Part shown: piece after piece, positions 48,378 through 57,133 of the stretch
How positions within the stretch are numbered: position 1 is the first letter of the stretch
How the letters are laid out: each line of letters starts with the position of its first letter
From: Candidatus Pantoea formicae
GTDB taxonomy: Bacteria > Pseudomonadota > Gammaproteobacteria > Enterobacterales > Enterobacteriaceae
NCBI RefSeq assembly: GCF_011752625.1
Contig: NZ_VWXD01000003.1
Coordinates: 620,001-684,000, forward strand
Reading direction: 5' to 3'
Length of the DNA stretch: 64,000 nucleotides
The notes under the pieces: model-generated
Database searches by the model: none
What the model was told of the DNA's origin: nothing
What the model saw: only the letters and a program-made list of their open reading frames with translations
Translations under genes and position numbers: made by a program

Positions 48378-49151
48378 TTAGCCTTCACGCGCCAGGTAGA
48401 AAATCAGATAGATGCCTGGCGCGTTATCCACCTGTAATGAGGTGTAGGTGAAGCTATTCACCTTACCGTCCACATCTATAATCGTCTTATTGCCTGCGCC
48501 CATTTTGCTGACATCTGGCACATGCCACATGTTGCGAAAATCCTCACTGCGCGCCAGCAAATCCTGTACCACCACTTCAAATTCTTGCGCCTGATTGCTG
48601 GCCGCATAATTAGCACGAAAGGCGGATAAGGTGTGACGTGCGGCCTCTTCCCAACCGTGAATACGCTGGCGATAGTCATCGCTAACGAACATCAGCTTGA
48701 GCGAGTTGCGATCCTCCTGCGGCATCGCGGCCCAGTCGACAATCAGTGATTGCGCAGCACGGTTCCAGTAAAGAATATCCATGTTGGCGCGGCGAACAAA
48801 AGCCGGATGGGGATTTAGCGCATCCACCATCGCCTTCACTTCCATTGACAGTTCAGCTCGGCTTGCTTCGCTATGCGCATTACCAAAAATTAATGCTTCA
48901 AGGTAAGCCTGCTCAGTGTGAGAAAGCTGCAGCACTTTACCGATGCGCTGGATAGCCGCCAGTGAGATATTGATCTCCCGGCCTTGTTCCAGCCACGTAT
49001 ACCAACTGACGCTGACCGCCGCCAGTTGCGCCACCTCTTCGCGGCGTAAGCCTGGTACTCTACGATTCTGAGTGCTGAATCCATGTTGTTGTGGATCAAC
49101 CCTTGCCCGCTGCTGGGTGAGGAAATTTTTTACGTCCTGATTGCGCGACAT
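48378..49151 (-). CDS. MmyB-type XRE transcription regulator
   Basis: 257 residues. The N-terminal helix-turn-helix (VPGLRREEVAQLAAVSVSWYTWLEQGRE) is followed by the MmyB ligand-binding region (NPHPAFVRRANMDILYWNRAAQSLI). This combination is typical of regulators that repress an adjacent divergent gene. Here that is the MFS transporter at 49268. Confidence 0.9.
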   Translation of the reverse strand: MSRNQDVKNFLTQQRARVDPQQHGFSTQNRRVPGLRREEVAQLAAVSVSWYTWLEQGREINISLAAIQRIGKVLQLSHTEQAYLEALIFGNAHSEASRAELSMEVKAMVDALNPHPAFVRRANMDILYWNRAAQSLIVDWAAMPQEDRNSLKLMFVSDDYRQRIHGWEEAARHTLSAFRANYAASNQAQEFEVVVQDLLARSEDFRNMWHVPDVSKMGAGNKTIIDVDGKVNSFTYTSLQVDNAPGIYLIFYLAREG

Positions 49152-49164
49152 TGCGGCTCCTGGG

Positions 49165-49229
49165 TATGACCTACAGTCATAGGATAAACCACCCTATTTT
49201 TCACTGACTGATTGACGATTACTATCGTC
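49165..49229. promoter_or_regulatory. Two palindromes between the MmyB-type gene and MFS gene
   Basis: TATGAC-CTACA-GTCATA at 49165-49181 and GACGAT-TACT-ATCGTC at 49214-49229, both perfect. They lie in the 116-bp divergent region and are candidate operators. Confidence 0.5.
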
Positions 49230-49267
49230 GGCAAGATTACGGCATCTTATCGGAGATTAGCAAAAGT

Positions 49268-50446
49268 ATGTCAATGCAACAGATCGCACCGGGCCAGCCT
49301 GTGGCCGGGGAGAATAAAGTCAGTGTCGCGACTATGCTGACCGGGATGATCACCCTCATTGTGGTCATGGGCATGGGACGCTTCTCACTCACGCCACAAA
49401 TTCCGCTGATGATTGCGGACGGACATCTGAGTTTATCCAGTGCGGGCGTGCTGGCGGCCATGAACTACATCGGTTATTTGTTTGGTGCCCTGCATGTGAG
49501 TCGCATTCGCACACAGCATGCGCGCTATCTTAAAGTCGGCTTGCTGGCGACTACGCTGGTCACGCTACTGTCTGGTTTCACCAATGCTTTTGCTCTGCAG
49601 TGCCTGTTTCGCTTTATCGCGGGTATTGGCGGCGCATGGGCACTGATTATTGTGACCTCCTGGACACAGATGGTCTTAGCCAGTTATCAGGCACCACGCA
49701 TGTCCGCAGCGGTGTTTAGCGGCCCCGGCATTGGCATTACGCTCACCGGCATACTGGCGTGGTTGATGTCTGAGACACACTTCCATGCCAATCAGGCGTG
49801 GTTGGTTTACGGTTTCGTCGCCTTCGCTGGTGCTCTGCTGGTGTGGAAAGCGTTGCCAAAAAGTTTGCCTACGCGTCAGCAAACCCAACAATCCGAACCT
49901 GTCAGTCGCGATCTTAAGTGCTTATTAGCTGCCTACACCCTGGCAGGATTTGGCTACATTCTACCGGCGACTTTCTTGTCACAGATGGCGCACAGCCTCT
50001 TTGCCCAAGGACAACTCGCCGCGTTCTTCTGGCCGCTGTTTGGACTTTCAGCTGTGGCTGGCGTGCTGTTGGTGATCGCTTTTGCTGCGCGATTGAATAC
50101 GCGTATCAGCCTTGCAATGACCTTACTGATGCAAGGATTGGGGGTCGCGACAGTGGTGCTGATGCCAGATGCGCAAGGTTTGTTGATTTCCACCGTGATC
50201 ATCGGGTTGGCGTTTCTGTCGATCATGCAGCTTTCCATGAAAATGGCACGAGAAGTAAGTCAGGGAAATCTGGCTAAAACCGTGGCACTGCTGACTTCCG
50301 GTTATGCGACCGGGCAGCTGATTGGACCCTTAGTGTCCTCGCTTAGCGTGCATTTTCTGGGTTCTCTGCAACCGGCGCTGTTGTTGGCTGCGGCAGGGTT
50401 AGTGGTGGGCGGTAGCGTGATTTATTTCGGCATTCGCTCCCGTTAA
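49268..50446 (+). CDS. YbfB/YjiJ family MFS transporter
   Basis: 392 residues, about 12 helices. GMGRFSLTPQIPLMI and AAMNYIGYLFGALHVS match the YbfB/YjiJ subfamily of the major facilitator superfamily. The substrate is unknown. It is probably an efflux or uptake carrier controlled by the divergent MmyB-type regulator. Confidence 0.88.
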   Translation: MSMQQIAPGQPVAGENKVSVATMLTGMITLIVVMGMGRFSLTPQIPLMIADGHLSLSSAGVLAAMNYIGYLFGALHVSRIRTQHARYLKVGLLATTLVTLLSGFTNAFALQCLFRFIAGIGGAWALIIVTSWTQMVLASYQAPRMSAAVFSGPGIGITLTGILAWLMSETHFHANQAWLVYGFVAFAGALLVWKALPKSLPTRQQTQQSEPVSRDLKCLLAAYTLAGFGYILPATFLSQMAHSLFAQGQLAAFFWPLFGLSAVAGVLLVIAFAARLNTRISLAMTLLMQGLGVATVVLMPDAQGLLISTVIIGLAFLSIMQLSMKMAREVSQGNLAKTVALLTSGYATGQLIGPLVSSLSVHFLGSLQPALLLAAAGLVVGGSVIYFGIRSR

Positions 50447-50470
50447 TATTGGCTGCGCTGAATGCACATG

Positions 50471-50509
50471 ACACAGAGCCCACCATAAATAGTGGAACTC
50501 TGTGTTTTA
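50471..50509. terminator. Bidirectional terminator between the MFS gene and phoA
   Basis: Outer arms ACACAGAG and CTCTGTGT, inner arms CCAC and GTGG, then TTTT rightward. Placed between convergent genes. Confidence 0.8.
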
Positions 50510-50521
50510 GCTTATGCGCGA

Positions 50522-51928
50522 TTACTTAATACCCATTGCGTCCTTCAGCGTGAAGAACAGATCGGTTTGGTCAGTCAGGCCAACCACATTAGCCGCATGC
50601 GGACCATAAGCTGCAATACGAATCTGCGTGCCGGTATGGCCTTGCGAATCATCTTCCGAGTTACCGTAGCTGATGGTCATCACGGCACCATCTTTAGTAT
50701 TCAGTGCCTGTGTCAGACCCGGCGCTTTACTGCCGTTCTCTATGATCTGGCTGCTGTGCGCGTGGTCAGCCGTGACGACAACCAGGGTATCGCCATGTTC
50801 ACGAGCAAAGGCCAGCGCCTGCTGCACCGCTTCATCCAGATCAACGGTTTCACCAATCTGACCGCACGGGTTAGCCGCATGGTCCTGTTTGTCGATGGAA
50901 GCCCCTTCTACTTGCAGGAAGAAGCCTTTTTCATTGGTGCTCAGCAGATCGAGCGCCTTTTTGGTCATCTGCGCCAAGGTAGGTGCGGACGCCGGGCGAT
51001 CCTTATTCACTTCACAGGTCACCACTGGCTTGTCGATATTGCCGTGATAACTGGCTTTCGGCCCCTGCCAGCGTACGGGCATATTACCATCTGAGAACAG
51101 ACCCAATACCGGTTTGCTTTGGTCAGCCTGTTGGATGGCATTCATGCCATCCAGGTTATCGACCAGCTGGAAGCCGAGCGCCTGAGCCTGCTCGCGCAGG
51201 GTTTTACCTTGATACTCACCTGCTTTGGCGCTTTCACCGAAGGACTTCGCCCCGCCGCCCAACGTCACATCAGGGCGCGTTTTCAGCATCTGCTCGCTGA
51301 TTGAGCCTTTGCCACCCTGCTCCAGCGCATTGGTTGGGCAAAGTTCGCTGGTCTTTTCCGGCCCATAGCATTTACGTGAGGTGACATGCGCCATTAATGC
51401 GGCAGGTGTCGCATCTTGCAGTTCTGCCGTTGAGACATTGCCTGTCGCTTTACCGGCAGCTTTTGCCAGTTCAAGTATCGTGACTTGGTCTTTGCCGTTG
51501 ACATCAACACCAATCGCACCATTGTAAGATTTGGTGCCAGTAGCCCACGCGGTGGCGGACGCAGCTGAATCCGTCACGTAGTTTGGCTTGTGGGTTTTCT
51601 TGTCCAGAGAATAGTGGGTGTACTGACCGGTCAGGGGCAGCGCATCAAGACCGGGGAAAAAGCCTCCTGCGCCCATTGCCTGATTACGTGCGGCAGTGAT
51701 TTCCGAATCCCCCATGCCGTCGCCGATCAACAAGATAACGTTTTTGGCCGTGGTGTTAATCAAAGAAGCTTTTAGCGCTTCAGTCTGATCGCTACTCAAA
51801 CGTCGTGCTCCACCGTGTTCGGTGATGTCACCGGTTGCGGCACGCGTGTAAGTGGCATCATCTGCCACTGCTGGCGTAGTAATTAATGAAGCCAGCAGAG
51901 AAACCGTGAAAAGAGGTATTTGTTTCAT
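50522..51928 (-). CDS. phoA: Periplasmic alkaline phosphatase
   Basis: 468 residues. Signal peptide [22 protein letters not shown]. Catalytic Ser in [14 protein letters not shown], metal ligands in [36 protein letters not shown] and GHTGTQIRI. It releases phosphate from monoesters in the periplasm. Preceded by tandem Pho boxes. Confidence 0.97.
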   Translation of the reverse strand: MKQIPLFTVSLLASLITTPAVADDATYTRAATGDITEHGGARRLSSDQTEALKASLINTTAKNVILLIGDGMGDSEITAARNQAMGAGGFFPGLDALPLTGQYTHYSLDKKTHKPNYVTDSAASATAWATGTKSYNGAIGVDVNGKDQVTILELAKAAGKATGNVSTAELQDATPAALMAHVTSRKCYGPEKTSELCPTNALEQGGKGSISEQMLKTRPDVTLGGGAKSFGESAKAGEYQGKTLREQAQALGFQLVDNLDGMNAIQQADQSKPVLGLFSDGNMPVRWQGPKASYHGNIDKPVVTCEVNKDRPASAPTLAQMTKKALDLLSTNEKGFFLQVEGASIDKQDHAANPCGQIGETVDLDEAVQQALAFAREHGDTLVVVTADHAHSSQIIENGSKAPGLTQALNTKDGAVMTISYGNSEDDSQGHTGTQIRIAAYGPHAANVVGLTDQTDLFFTLKDAMGIK

Positions 51929-51949
51929 TTATCAGCATCCTTATCAGTA

Positions 51950-52009
51950 AATATAACCAAATGTTTCCGCGGACAAGTCTGCGACAGTCTGGTGACACTT
52001 TTGTGGCAG
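51950..52009 (-). promoter_or_regulatory. Tandem Pho boxes and -10 of phoA
   Basis: On the minus strand CTGCCACAAAAGTGTCAC (51992-52009) matches the PhoB consensus at 14 of 18 bases. CTGTCGCAGACTTGTCCG (51970-51987) matches at about 12. They are exactly 22 bp apart, the spacing of stacked PhoB dimers. TATATT at 51950-51955 serves as -10. Confidence 0.82.
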
Positions 52010-52105
52010 AAAGGAATTAATTTGATGACAGAACACGCAGTTCGGTGAGAGATGCAGCAAGCTGCACAGAGCTTAAGCGGATAGAACAAAAGGAGAAAAT
52101 AGGGC

Positions 52106-52134
52106 TTGACCGTTTTCAGGTAACTCCCTATAGT
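52106..52134 (+). promoter_or_regulatory. tRNA-Ser promoter
   Basis: TTGACC (-35) and TATAGT (-10) with 17-bp spacing, followed by a GC-rich discriminator (AGCGCCCC) as in stringently controlled stable-RNA promoters. Confidence 0.85.
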
Positions 52135-52173
52135 AGCGCCCCGTTGACCCAGTGCGGTCAGCAGAAAAAATGT

Positions 52174-52261
52174 GGTGAGATGTCCGAGTGGCTGAAGGAG
52201 CACGCCTGGAAAGTGTGTATACGGCAACGTATCGGGGGTTCGAATCCCCCTCTCACCGCCA
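52174..52261 (+). tRNA. tRNA-Ser (anticodon GGA)
   Basis: 88 bases including an encoded CCA. Acceptor arms GGTGAGA and TCTCACC pair fully, the anticodon loop is CTGGAAA, there is a long class II variable arm (GTGTATACGGCAACGTAT) and the T loop is GGTTCGAATCC. Close to E. coli serW/serX from memory. Confidence 0.97.
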
Positions 52262-52274
52262 TCATTTTAAGAAG

Positions 52275-52303
52275 AGCCTGAACAAAAGTTCAGGCTTTTT
52301 TTT
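52275..52303 (+). terminator. Terminator of tRNA-Ser
   Basis: GCCTGAAC-AAAA-GTTCAGGC followed by eight T. Confidence 0.95.
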
Positions 52304-52331
52304 GCCCGTTGCTAAACCAAGCCAGAAGATA

Positions 52332-53017
52332 TAATGCCTGTCAGTTAAGGATTAGGTGAAAAGCCGCTCTGGGGTGGCCGGCACAGGCGATAACGCAGTC
52401 TGGTGCCGCTCTGGGGCTGGCGGTCCTCGCGCCGCTGAAGCGGTACCTTCACTTCACTCGTCAGCCTGACGGACCGGTGCAGACGGGACTTTCCCTGTCC
52501 CGGCTGCACCTTTCGCCAGCATCCATGCTGGCTCTCCTGGCTTCCTCATTCCGTTCAGCGCTGCGAAATGCCATCCCCAGAGCGGCACCAGCCTGCTTGC
52601 TAACATCTGTTTACGCTGTAGGAAAGGGCTCGATGGTGAAGACTTTAGCGCTTTTACTGCCACAAAGGGCACCGTGTCGGAGGCCACAGCGCCTCTGATG
52701 CTGCAAGGGCTATTCGCAGCGCTGAGGCGGAGACGTTGTGCCAGGAGCCAGGCGCAGGGATGCGACAGGCAGTTCGGGTAGGCCAGGACGGCCGTACCCG
52801 AACGTTCCGGCCGGCACAACGTTGCAGCCGAAGGCACCGCGAAGCGGCGCGAGGACGGCCCGGCAGCAGCAGAGGTGCTGGGGCCCGCACTAAAACGAGC
52901 ACCCGGTAGCAGAGGTGCTGCAGCACACGCCAACATGCTTAATCGTGCAGTTGAAAAGGCTGCTATTCTAAGAAAATGGCAGCCTCATCTGAAGAGCCCC
53001 TTAACTGACAAGCATTA
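52332..53017. mobile_element. IS4-type non-autonomous (MITE-like) element, 686 bp
   Basis: Terminal inverted repeats of 19 bp, TAATGCCTGTCAGTTAAGG at 52332-52350 and its complement with one mismatch at 52999-53017. From memory the IS4 end is TAATGCCGATCAGTTAAGG, so the family fits. A flanking direct repeat AGCCAGAAGAT (52320-52330 and 53018-53028) is an 11-bp, or 12-bp with one mismatch, target duplication, within the IS4 range of 11-13. The interior is GC-rich and contains internal repeats (CCGCTCTGGGG at about 52364 and 52406, inverted CCCCAGAGCGG at about 52575). No transposase is present. A 160-codon open frame inside (52454-52936, minus) is low-complexity and unconvincing. Confidence 0.75.
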
Positions 53018-53045
53018 AGCCAGAAGATTGGCTTTTAAGTACCAA

Positions 53046-53936
53046 TCAGGTGTGATATCTGCGACTGCGAATCACCCGTACTACGCCCTCAAGCACCAGC
53101 AGCATGACTGCGCCCCAAATCGCCAAATAGGTTAATCTCTCATTGGCATGAATCGTTTCGCCCAGCACCAACGCAATCAGCAGTAACAGCACGGGCTCAA
53201 CGTAGCCCAGTAGCCCGAAAACGGTGAACGGCAGCAATTTACTGGCGCTGATATAACTCATGAATGCCGCCGCACTGTTGACGCCAAAAATGGCAATCAC
53301 CCAATAAACACTATCCGACATTTCCGGGCTATGTCCAAACACTGCGCCGCCCCACACACACCAAAGTGCAAAGGGCATGGTTATCAGCATGTCGAACCAA
53401 AACCCACCGAGCGTGGCCGTTTGCATCCAACGGCGCAGTAAGAAATAACAAATAAAGCCTATCGCCACCGTCAGTGCTTCCCAAGAAAAACCACCGACCT
53501 CATACACCTGATGAATAACGCCCACTGCCGCTACCAATGCCGCGGTGATCTTCAGCGCTGACAACCGCTCTTTGTAGAGCACGCGACCGACCAGCACCAT
53601 TAAGAGCGGCAAAAGGAAATAACCCAGTGAAACATTGATTCCACGCCCATTCAGTGAGGCCCAAATAAACAGCCACTGTTGTAGCGCCATCAAACCACTG
53701 CTGATGATGATGCCCAGTAACAACCAGGGTTTGGCGACAATGCGCTGGGCAATCTCACTCACCGCTCGCCACTCACCGTTAAACAGCATAAAGACGGTCA
53801 TCAAGGGGAATGCAATCAGTGAGCGCCAACCGAACAGCTCATAGCCGTCCATCGTTGGCAGCAGAGAGGCCAAATAATATTGCACGGCAAATAAGATCGA
53901 CGCCGTTAGAGATAATGAAATGCCCTTATACATCAC
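53046..53936 (-). CDS. RarD-like EamA-family transporter
   Basis: 296 residues, about ten helices in two EamA halves (LYKERLSALKITAALVAAVGVI, and LGYVEPVLLLLIALVLGE with the typical late motif). Length and pattern fit the RarD type of drug/metabolite transporters. Substrate unknown. Its start overlaps the LysR gene end by 11 bp, so the two are co-transcribed. Confidence 0.87.
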   Translation of the reverse strand: MMYKGISLSLTASILFAVQYYLASLLPTMDGYELFGWRSLIAFPLMTVFMLFNGEWRAVSEIAQRIVAKPWLLLGIIISSGLMALQQWLFIWASLNGRGINVSLGYFLLPLLMVLVGRVLYKERLSALKITAALVAAVGVIHQVYEVGGFSWEALTVAIGFICYFLLRRWMQTATLGGFWFDMLITMPFALWCVWGGAVFGHSPEMSDSVYWVIAIFGVNSAAAFMSYISASKLLPFTVFGLLGYVEPVLLLLIALVLGETIHANERLTYLAIWGAVMLLVLEGVVRVIRSRRYHT

Positions 53937-54780
53937 TCACCAAACGTAAAAAGTTATCCCTGAGAGGGTCTTTAATCTGTGCATGCCAGGCAATCCCAGT
54001 TTGCCAGTGCGTATGTTCCCCCACCAAATTCAGCAGCTTCACGCCTGCCGGAAGAACATGCACCACACTGGCGGGCAATAATGCCACCCCATCACCCGCC
54101 GCCACCAGCGCGAGCAATGTCTGGATATCATCTGCCACGCCAATCGTGCGCGGTTGGAGGTGCTGGCTACTGAGAAAACGCTGCGCCTGCGAGGTTAATC
54201 CCTCTCCACGAGAGGGTGAAAGCTGTAGCATTTGCTGGCTCTCGATTAGCGCTGTTGCCGTTGCGCCATTATGCGCGGCGACCGCCAGCACTAACTGTTC
54301 CTCACCCAGCACGCGTGTTTGCAGCGGCGCGGGTACCGGCAAACGCACAAATCCGATCTGAAGTCGCCCCTCAATCAACTGCTGACACTGCAGCGCAGAC
54401 GGCATGTCGTTCAGTGTGACCTGCACACCGGGGTACACACTGCGAAATGCAGCAACCCGCTCAGGTGCAACACGAAAGAAGGAAATGCCAAAGCCTAGGG
54501 TAAGTTTCCCCGCATGCCCCTGCTGCAACGCCGCGACTGAAGTCAAAAATTGCGTGTGGCGCGCCACAATATCTAGTGCGGCGGGCAGTAACTGTTCACC
54601 CGCAACGGTTAACAGTGCGCCATGCCTGCCACGCTGGAATAACGTGACGGCAGCAAAGTGCTCAAGCGTTTGGATCTGCTTGGTTAGCGCGGGTTGTGTC
54701 ACGCACAAAATGTCAGCGGCCGCATGATACGACCCGGTTTGCGCCAGCGTGACGAAAGCGCGCAGTAGCTTGATATCCAT
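53926..54780 (-). CDS. LysR-family transcription regulator
   Basis: 284 residues. The N-terminal winged helix DIKLLRAFVTLAQTGSYHAAADILCVTQPALTKQIQTLE is clear, followed by a LysR effector domain with VTLNDMPSALQCQQLIEGRLQIGFV. Divergent from the nitrilase gene 96 bp away and overlapping the transporter gene. It probably controls both. Confidence 0.92.
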   Translation of the reverse strand: MDIKLLRAFVTLAQTGSYHAAADILCVTQPALTKQIQTLEHFAAVTLFQRGRHGALLTVAGEQLLPAALDIVARHTQFLTSVAALQQGHAGKLTLGFGISFFRVAPERVAAFRSVYPGVQVTLNDMPSALQCQQLIEGRLQIGFVRLPVPAPLQTRVLGEEQLVLAVAAHNGATATALIESQQMLQLSPSRGEGLTSQAQRFLSSQHLQPRTIGVADDIQTLLALVAAGDGVALLPASVVHVLPAGVKLLNLVGEHTHWQTGIAWHAQIKDPLRDNFLRLVSDV

Positions 54781-54876
54781 TCCATTCGGTTATCAAAATC
54801 AGAGAAGGTGTGATTATACATCCTGGGTTCCTCTCTGGTGAAATTGCATTCAAGTTCTTCACTGAGAAAAATCGAA

Positions 54877-55884
54877 ATGGATAAAAACCTCCGCGTTGCC
54901 TGCGTACAGTTTTGTCATCGTGCCGGCGACAAGCCCTACAATCTCGCGATAATGGAGCAATTTATTGCCCAAGCCGCACAGGAACACACCCAACTTCTGG
55001 CCTTTCCTGAGATGTGTATTACGGGCTACTGGCATGTTCCGGATCTGTCACGTGAAGAGGTAGAAGCGCTGGCAGAACCCAGTGATAGCAGCCCTTCTCT
55101 CGCCCGTATTGCGACACTAGCCGAACAGCATCAAATGGCGATAGGTGCCGGATTCATTGAAAAGCATCCAGACGGCCAACTCTACAATGCCTATGCCGTA
55201 TGTATGCCGGATGGCCAACGGCATGTACATCGCAAGATCCATGCGTTTGAGCATCCGGCGATTTCTCAAGGTAATGAATTCACCGTGTTTGATACTCCTT
55301 GGGGTGTACGCGTTGGGGTTCTGATTTGCTGGGATAATAATCTGACCGATAACGTGCGTATCACTGCGCTACTCGGCGCAGATATCCTCATCGCCCCGCA
55401 TCAGACCGGCGGTACGCATTCACGCAGCCCGTTTGGCATGAAGCCTATCCCGGTGAGCCTGTGGGAAAACAGAGATAGCCATCCCGATGAACTGGAAGCC
55501 GCACTCGCAGGTGACAGTGGTCGTGCCTGGTTGATGCGTTGGCTACCCTCACGCGCCCACGATAATGGCCTGTTCATTCTGTTCAGTAACGGTGTCGGTC
55601 TGGATAACGGTGAGATTCGCACCGGCAACGCCATGGTGATTGACCCGTACGGTCGCATCCTCAATGAAACACTGTCGTTCAGAGATACGTTAGTGAGCGC
55701 CGAGTTAGATCTTTCCCTGCTTGCGATGTCGACCGGCCGACGCTGGATTCATGGACGTCGGCCAGAGCTTTATCACCTACTCTGTGAACCGCAGGGCTAT
55801 GAGCGAGATGCGCGCACTGCGCGATTTTCAGAAGAAACTCCCTGTTTCGGATCACAGGATTTGAATAAAGACACTTTAGGATAA
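54877..55884 (+). CDS. Nitrilase-superfamily carbon-nitrogen hydrolase
   Basis: 335 residues. The Glu-Lys-Cys triad is visible: FPEMCITGYW near 43, RHVHRKIHAFEHP near 117 and VLICWDNNLTDN near 151, with LLGADILIAPHQTGG after it. It hydrolyses an amide or ureide C-N bond. The substrate is unknown and the neighbouring RarD-like carrier may export or import it. ATG 54877 is chosen since MDKNLRVACVQF begins the fold. A GTG 39 bases upstream has no support. Confidence 0.9.
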   Translation: MDKNLRVACVQFCHRAGDKPYNLAIMEQFIAQAAQEHTQLLAFPEMCITGYWHVPDLSREEVEALAEPSDSSPSLARIATLAEQHQMAIGAGFIEKHPDGQLYNAYAVCMPDGQRHVHRKIHAFEHPAISQGNEFTVFDTPWGVRVGVLICWDNNLTDNVRITALLGADILIAPHQTGGTHSRSPFGMKPIPVSLWENRDSHPDELEAALAGDSGRAWLMRWLPSRAHDNGLFILFSNGVGLDNGEIRTGNAMVIDPYGRILNETLSFRDTLVSAELDLSLLAMSTGRRWIHGRRPELYHLLCEPQGYERDARTARFSEETPCFGSQDLNKDTLG

Positions 55885-55943
55885 AAATATGATTCGGCGC
55901 GATGTAAACCTCCGTTCCCTTATTAGAGAAGGACGGGCAATAC

Positions 55944-56822
55944 ATGAAAGGATTCTTACGCACTGGCGCTGTGATTCTCACTTTGAGTATTATTCCTTAT
56001 GCTCAATCTGTGATATCCATTCCTTTTAATCTGGATGAAAGTGCGCTGCCAATTATCGAGGTCAACATTAATGGTCGCGACGGTGAATTTATGTTGGATA
56101 GCGGTTCTCAATTCGCTTTCCATTTCACTCAGGAATTTATGCGCCAGGTGCCGAACTTACAGTATCGAAAAGAAAAAGCACGTAGCACAGACCTCACCGG
56201 GCAAGTTTTTCTGAACGATCAATTCCGGTTCCACCATGTTTATGTCAATGGTATGAGTTTTGAAAATGTAGAAGGCGTCTCGCTCACACCTTGGGGATTG
56301 ACGCTGTTGCCAGACGGCAAGCGTCCCGAGCATATGGTTATCGGCTTGGGCCTGTTTTGGCAAAAGGTATTGATGATAGATTATCAACAACGCACCTTTA
56401 CGGTTGCCAATCAATTATCAGAATTAGATATTGATCAGAATGAATGGCTATCACTGCCCCTCACACTGAGTGAGGAAGGTATCGTGATGGATATGGTGCA
56501 AGGTAATAAAAGTTATAAGATGCTTTTAGATACCGGCGCGTCGGTATCCATGCTGTGGAGAAATAACGTTAATGGAACAGGTAATGGTATTAGCTGCAAA
56601 GAAATCATAGCGGAATGGGATAATAACAACTGCGAAGCCACACAAATTCATATTAAACACGCCACACCAGGGAAATTTAATGTGAATGCATTAGTCATTA
56701 AGGGAAATTTTGACCACATGGAAGCCGATGGCGTGCTAGGAACCCCTTTCCTGCAACAACATCAGGTGCTGATTGATTTTCCCCATCATCAGTTGATGGT
56801 TCGCTCGTTGGAACCACGCTGA
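55944..56822 (+). CDS. Exported tandem retropepsin-like aspartyl protease
   Basis: 292 residues. Signal-like N-terminus MKGFLRTGAVILTLSIIPYAQS. Two aspartyl-protease half-sites occur in one chain: MLDSGSQFAF near 51 with VIGLGLFW near 131, and LLDTGASVSMLW near 196 with GVLGTPFLQQH near 265. Each is a D-[S/T]-G loop plus a hydrophobic-hydrophobic-Gly motif. A pseudo-dimeric, pepsin-like active site could form within one molecule. Substrate unknown. It follows the nitrilase gene by 59 bp. Confidence 0.85.
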   Translation: MKGFLRTGAVILTLSIIPYAQSVISIPFNLDESALPIIEVNINGRDGEFMLDSGSQFAFHFTQEFMRQVPNLQYRKEKARSTDLTGQVFLNDQFRFHHVYVNGMSFENVEGVSLTPWGLTLLPDGKRPEHMVIGLGLFWQKVLMIDYQQRTFTVANQLSELDIDQNEWLSLPLTLSEEGIVMDMVQGNKSYKMLLDTGASVSMLWRNNVNGTGNGISCKEIIAEWDNNNCEATQIHIKHATPGKFNVNALVIKGNFDHMEADGVLGTPFLQQHQVLIDFPHHQLMVRSLEPR

Positions 56823-56845
56823 ATCGATCGTGATTGCATGACTTT

Positions 56846-56871
56846 GGAGATCGCTCAGCCGATCTCCTTTT
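56846..56871 (+). terminator. Terminator after the aspartyl protease gene
   Basis: GGAGATCG-CTCAGC-CGATCTCC followed by TTTTC. Confidence 0.88.
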
Positions 56872-57133
56872 CTTTCACCTAGGCTTTCATTCCCTGTCGC
56901 TTCCCCCTGATCCTCGCATCTAATTTGTTAACCAGATCTCAATTCATGAAACATTAGTTTCTTTGTTGGTATTCATCTCAACCCTTGATATATCAGAAAA
57001 GATGCATCTTTTTCATTGAAATGACGCTACACCTCAGCACAGAAAGATCTTTATGTTAATTTTTTGTCAATGCATGATGGCCTGACTGCAACTAAAGTTT
57101 CACTCACTGCACCAACATGCAACAGAGGGTTCA
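56872..57133. other. Upstream region of the MFS-allD-allE operon
   Basis: About 260 bp, AT-rich in its second half (TTATGTTAATTTTTTGTCAA near 57053), presumably the operon promoter. No operator could be assigned and no gene is seen. Confidence 0.55.

Noticed and set aside
52454..52936. 160-codon frame on the minus strand in the IS4-type element
   Set aside because: Low-complexity Ala/Pro/Ser-rich translation, competing frames on both strands, and the region behaves as non-coding element core. Similar annotated proteins in databases would probably be repeat artefacts.
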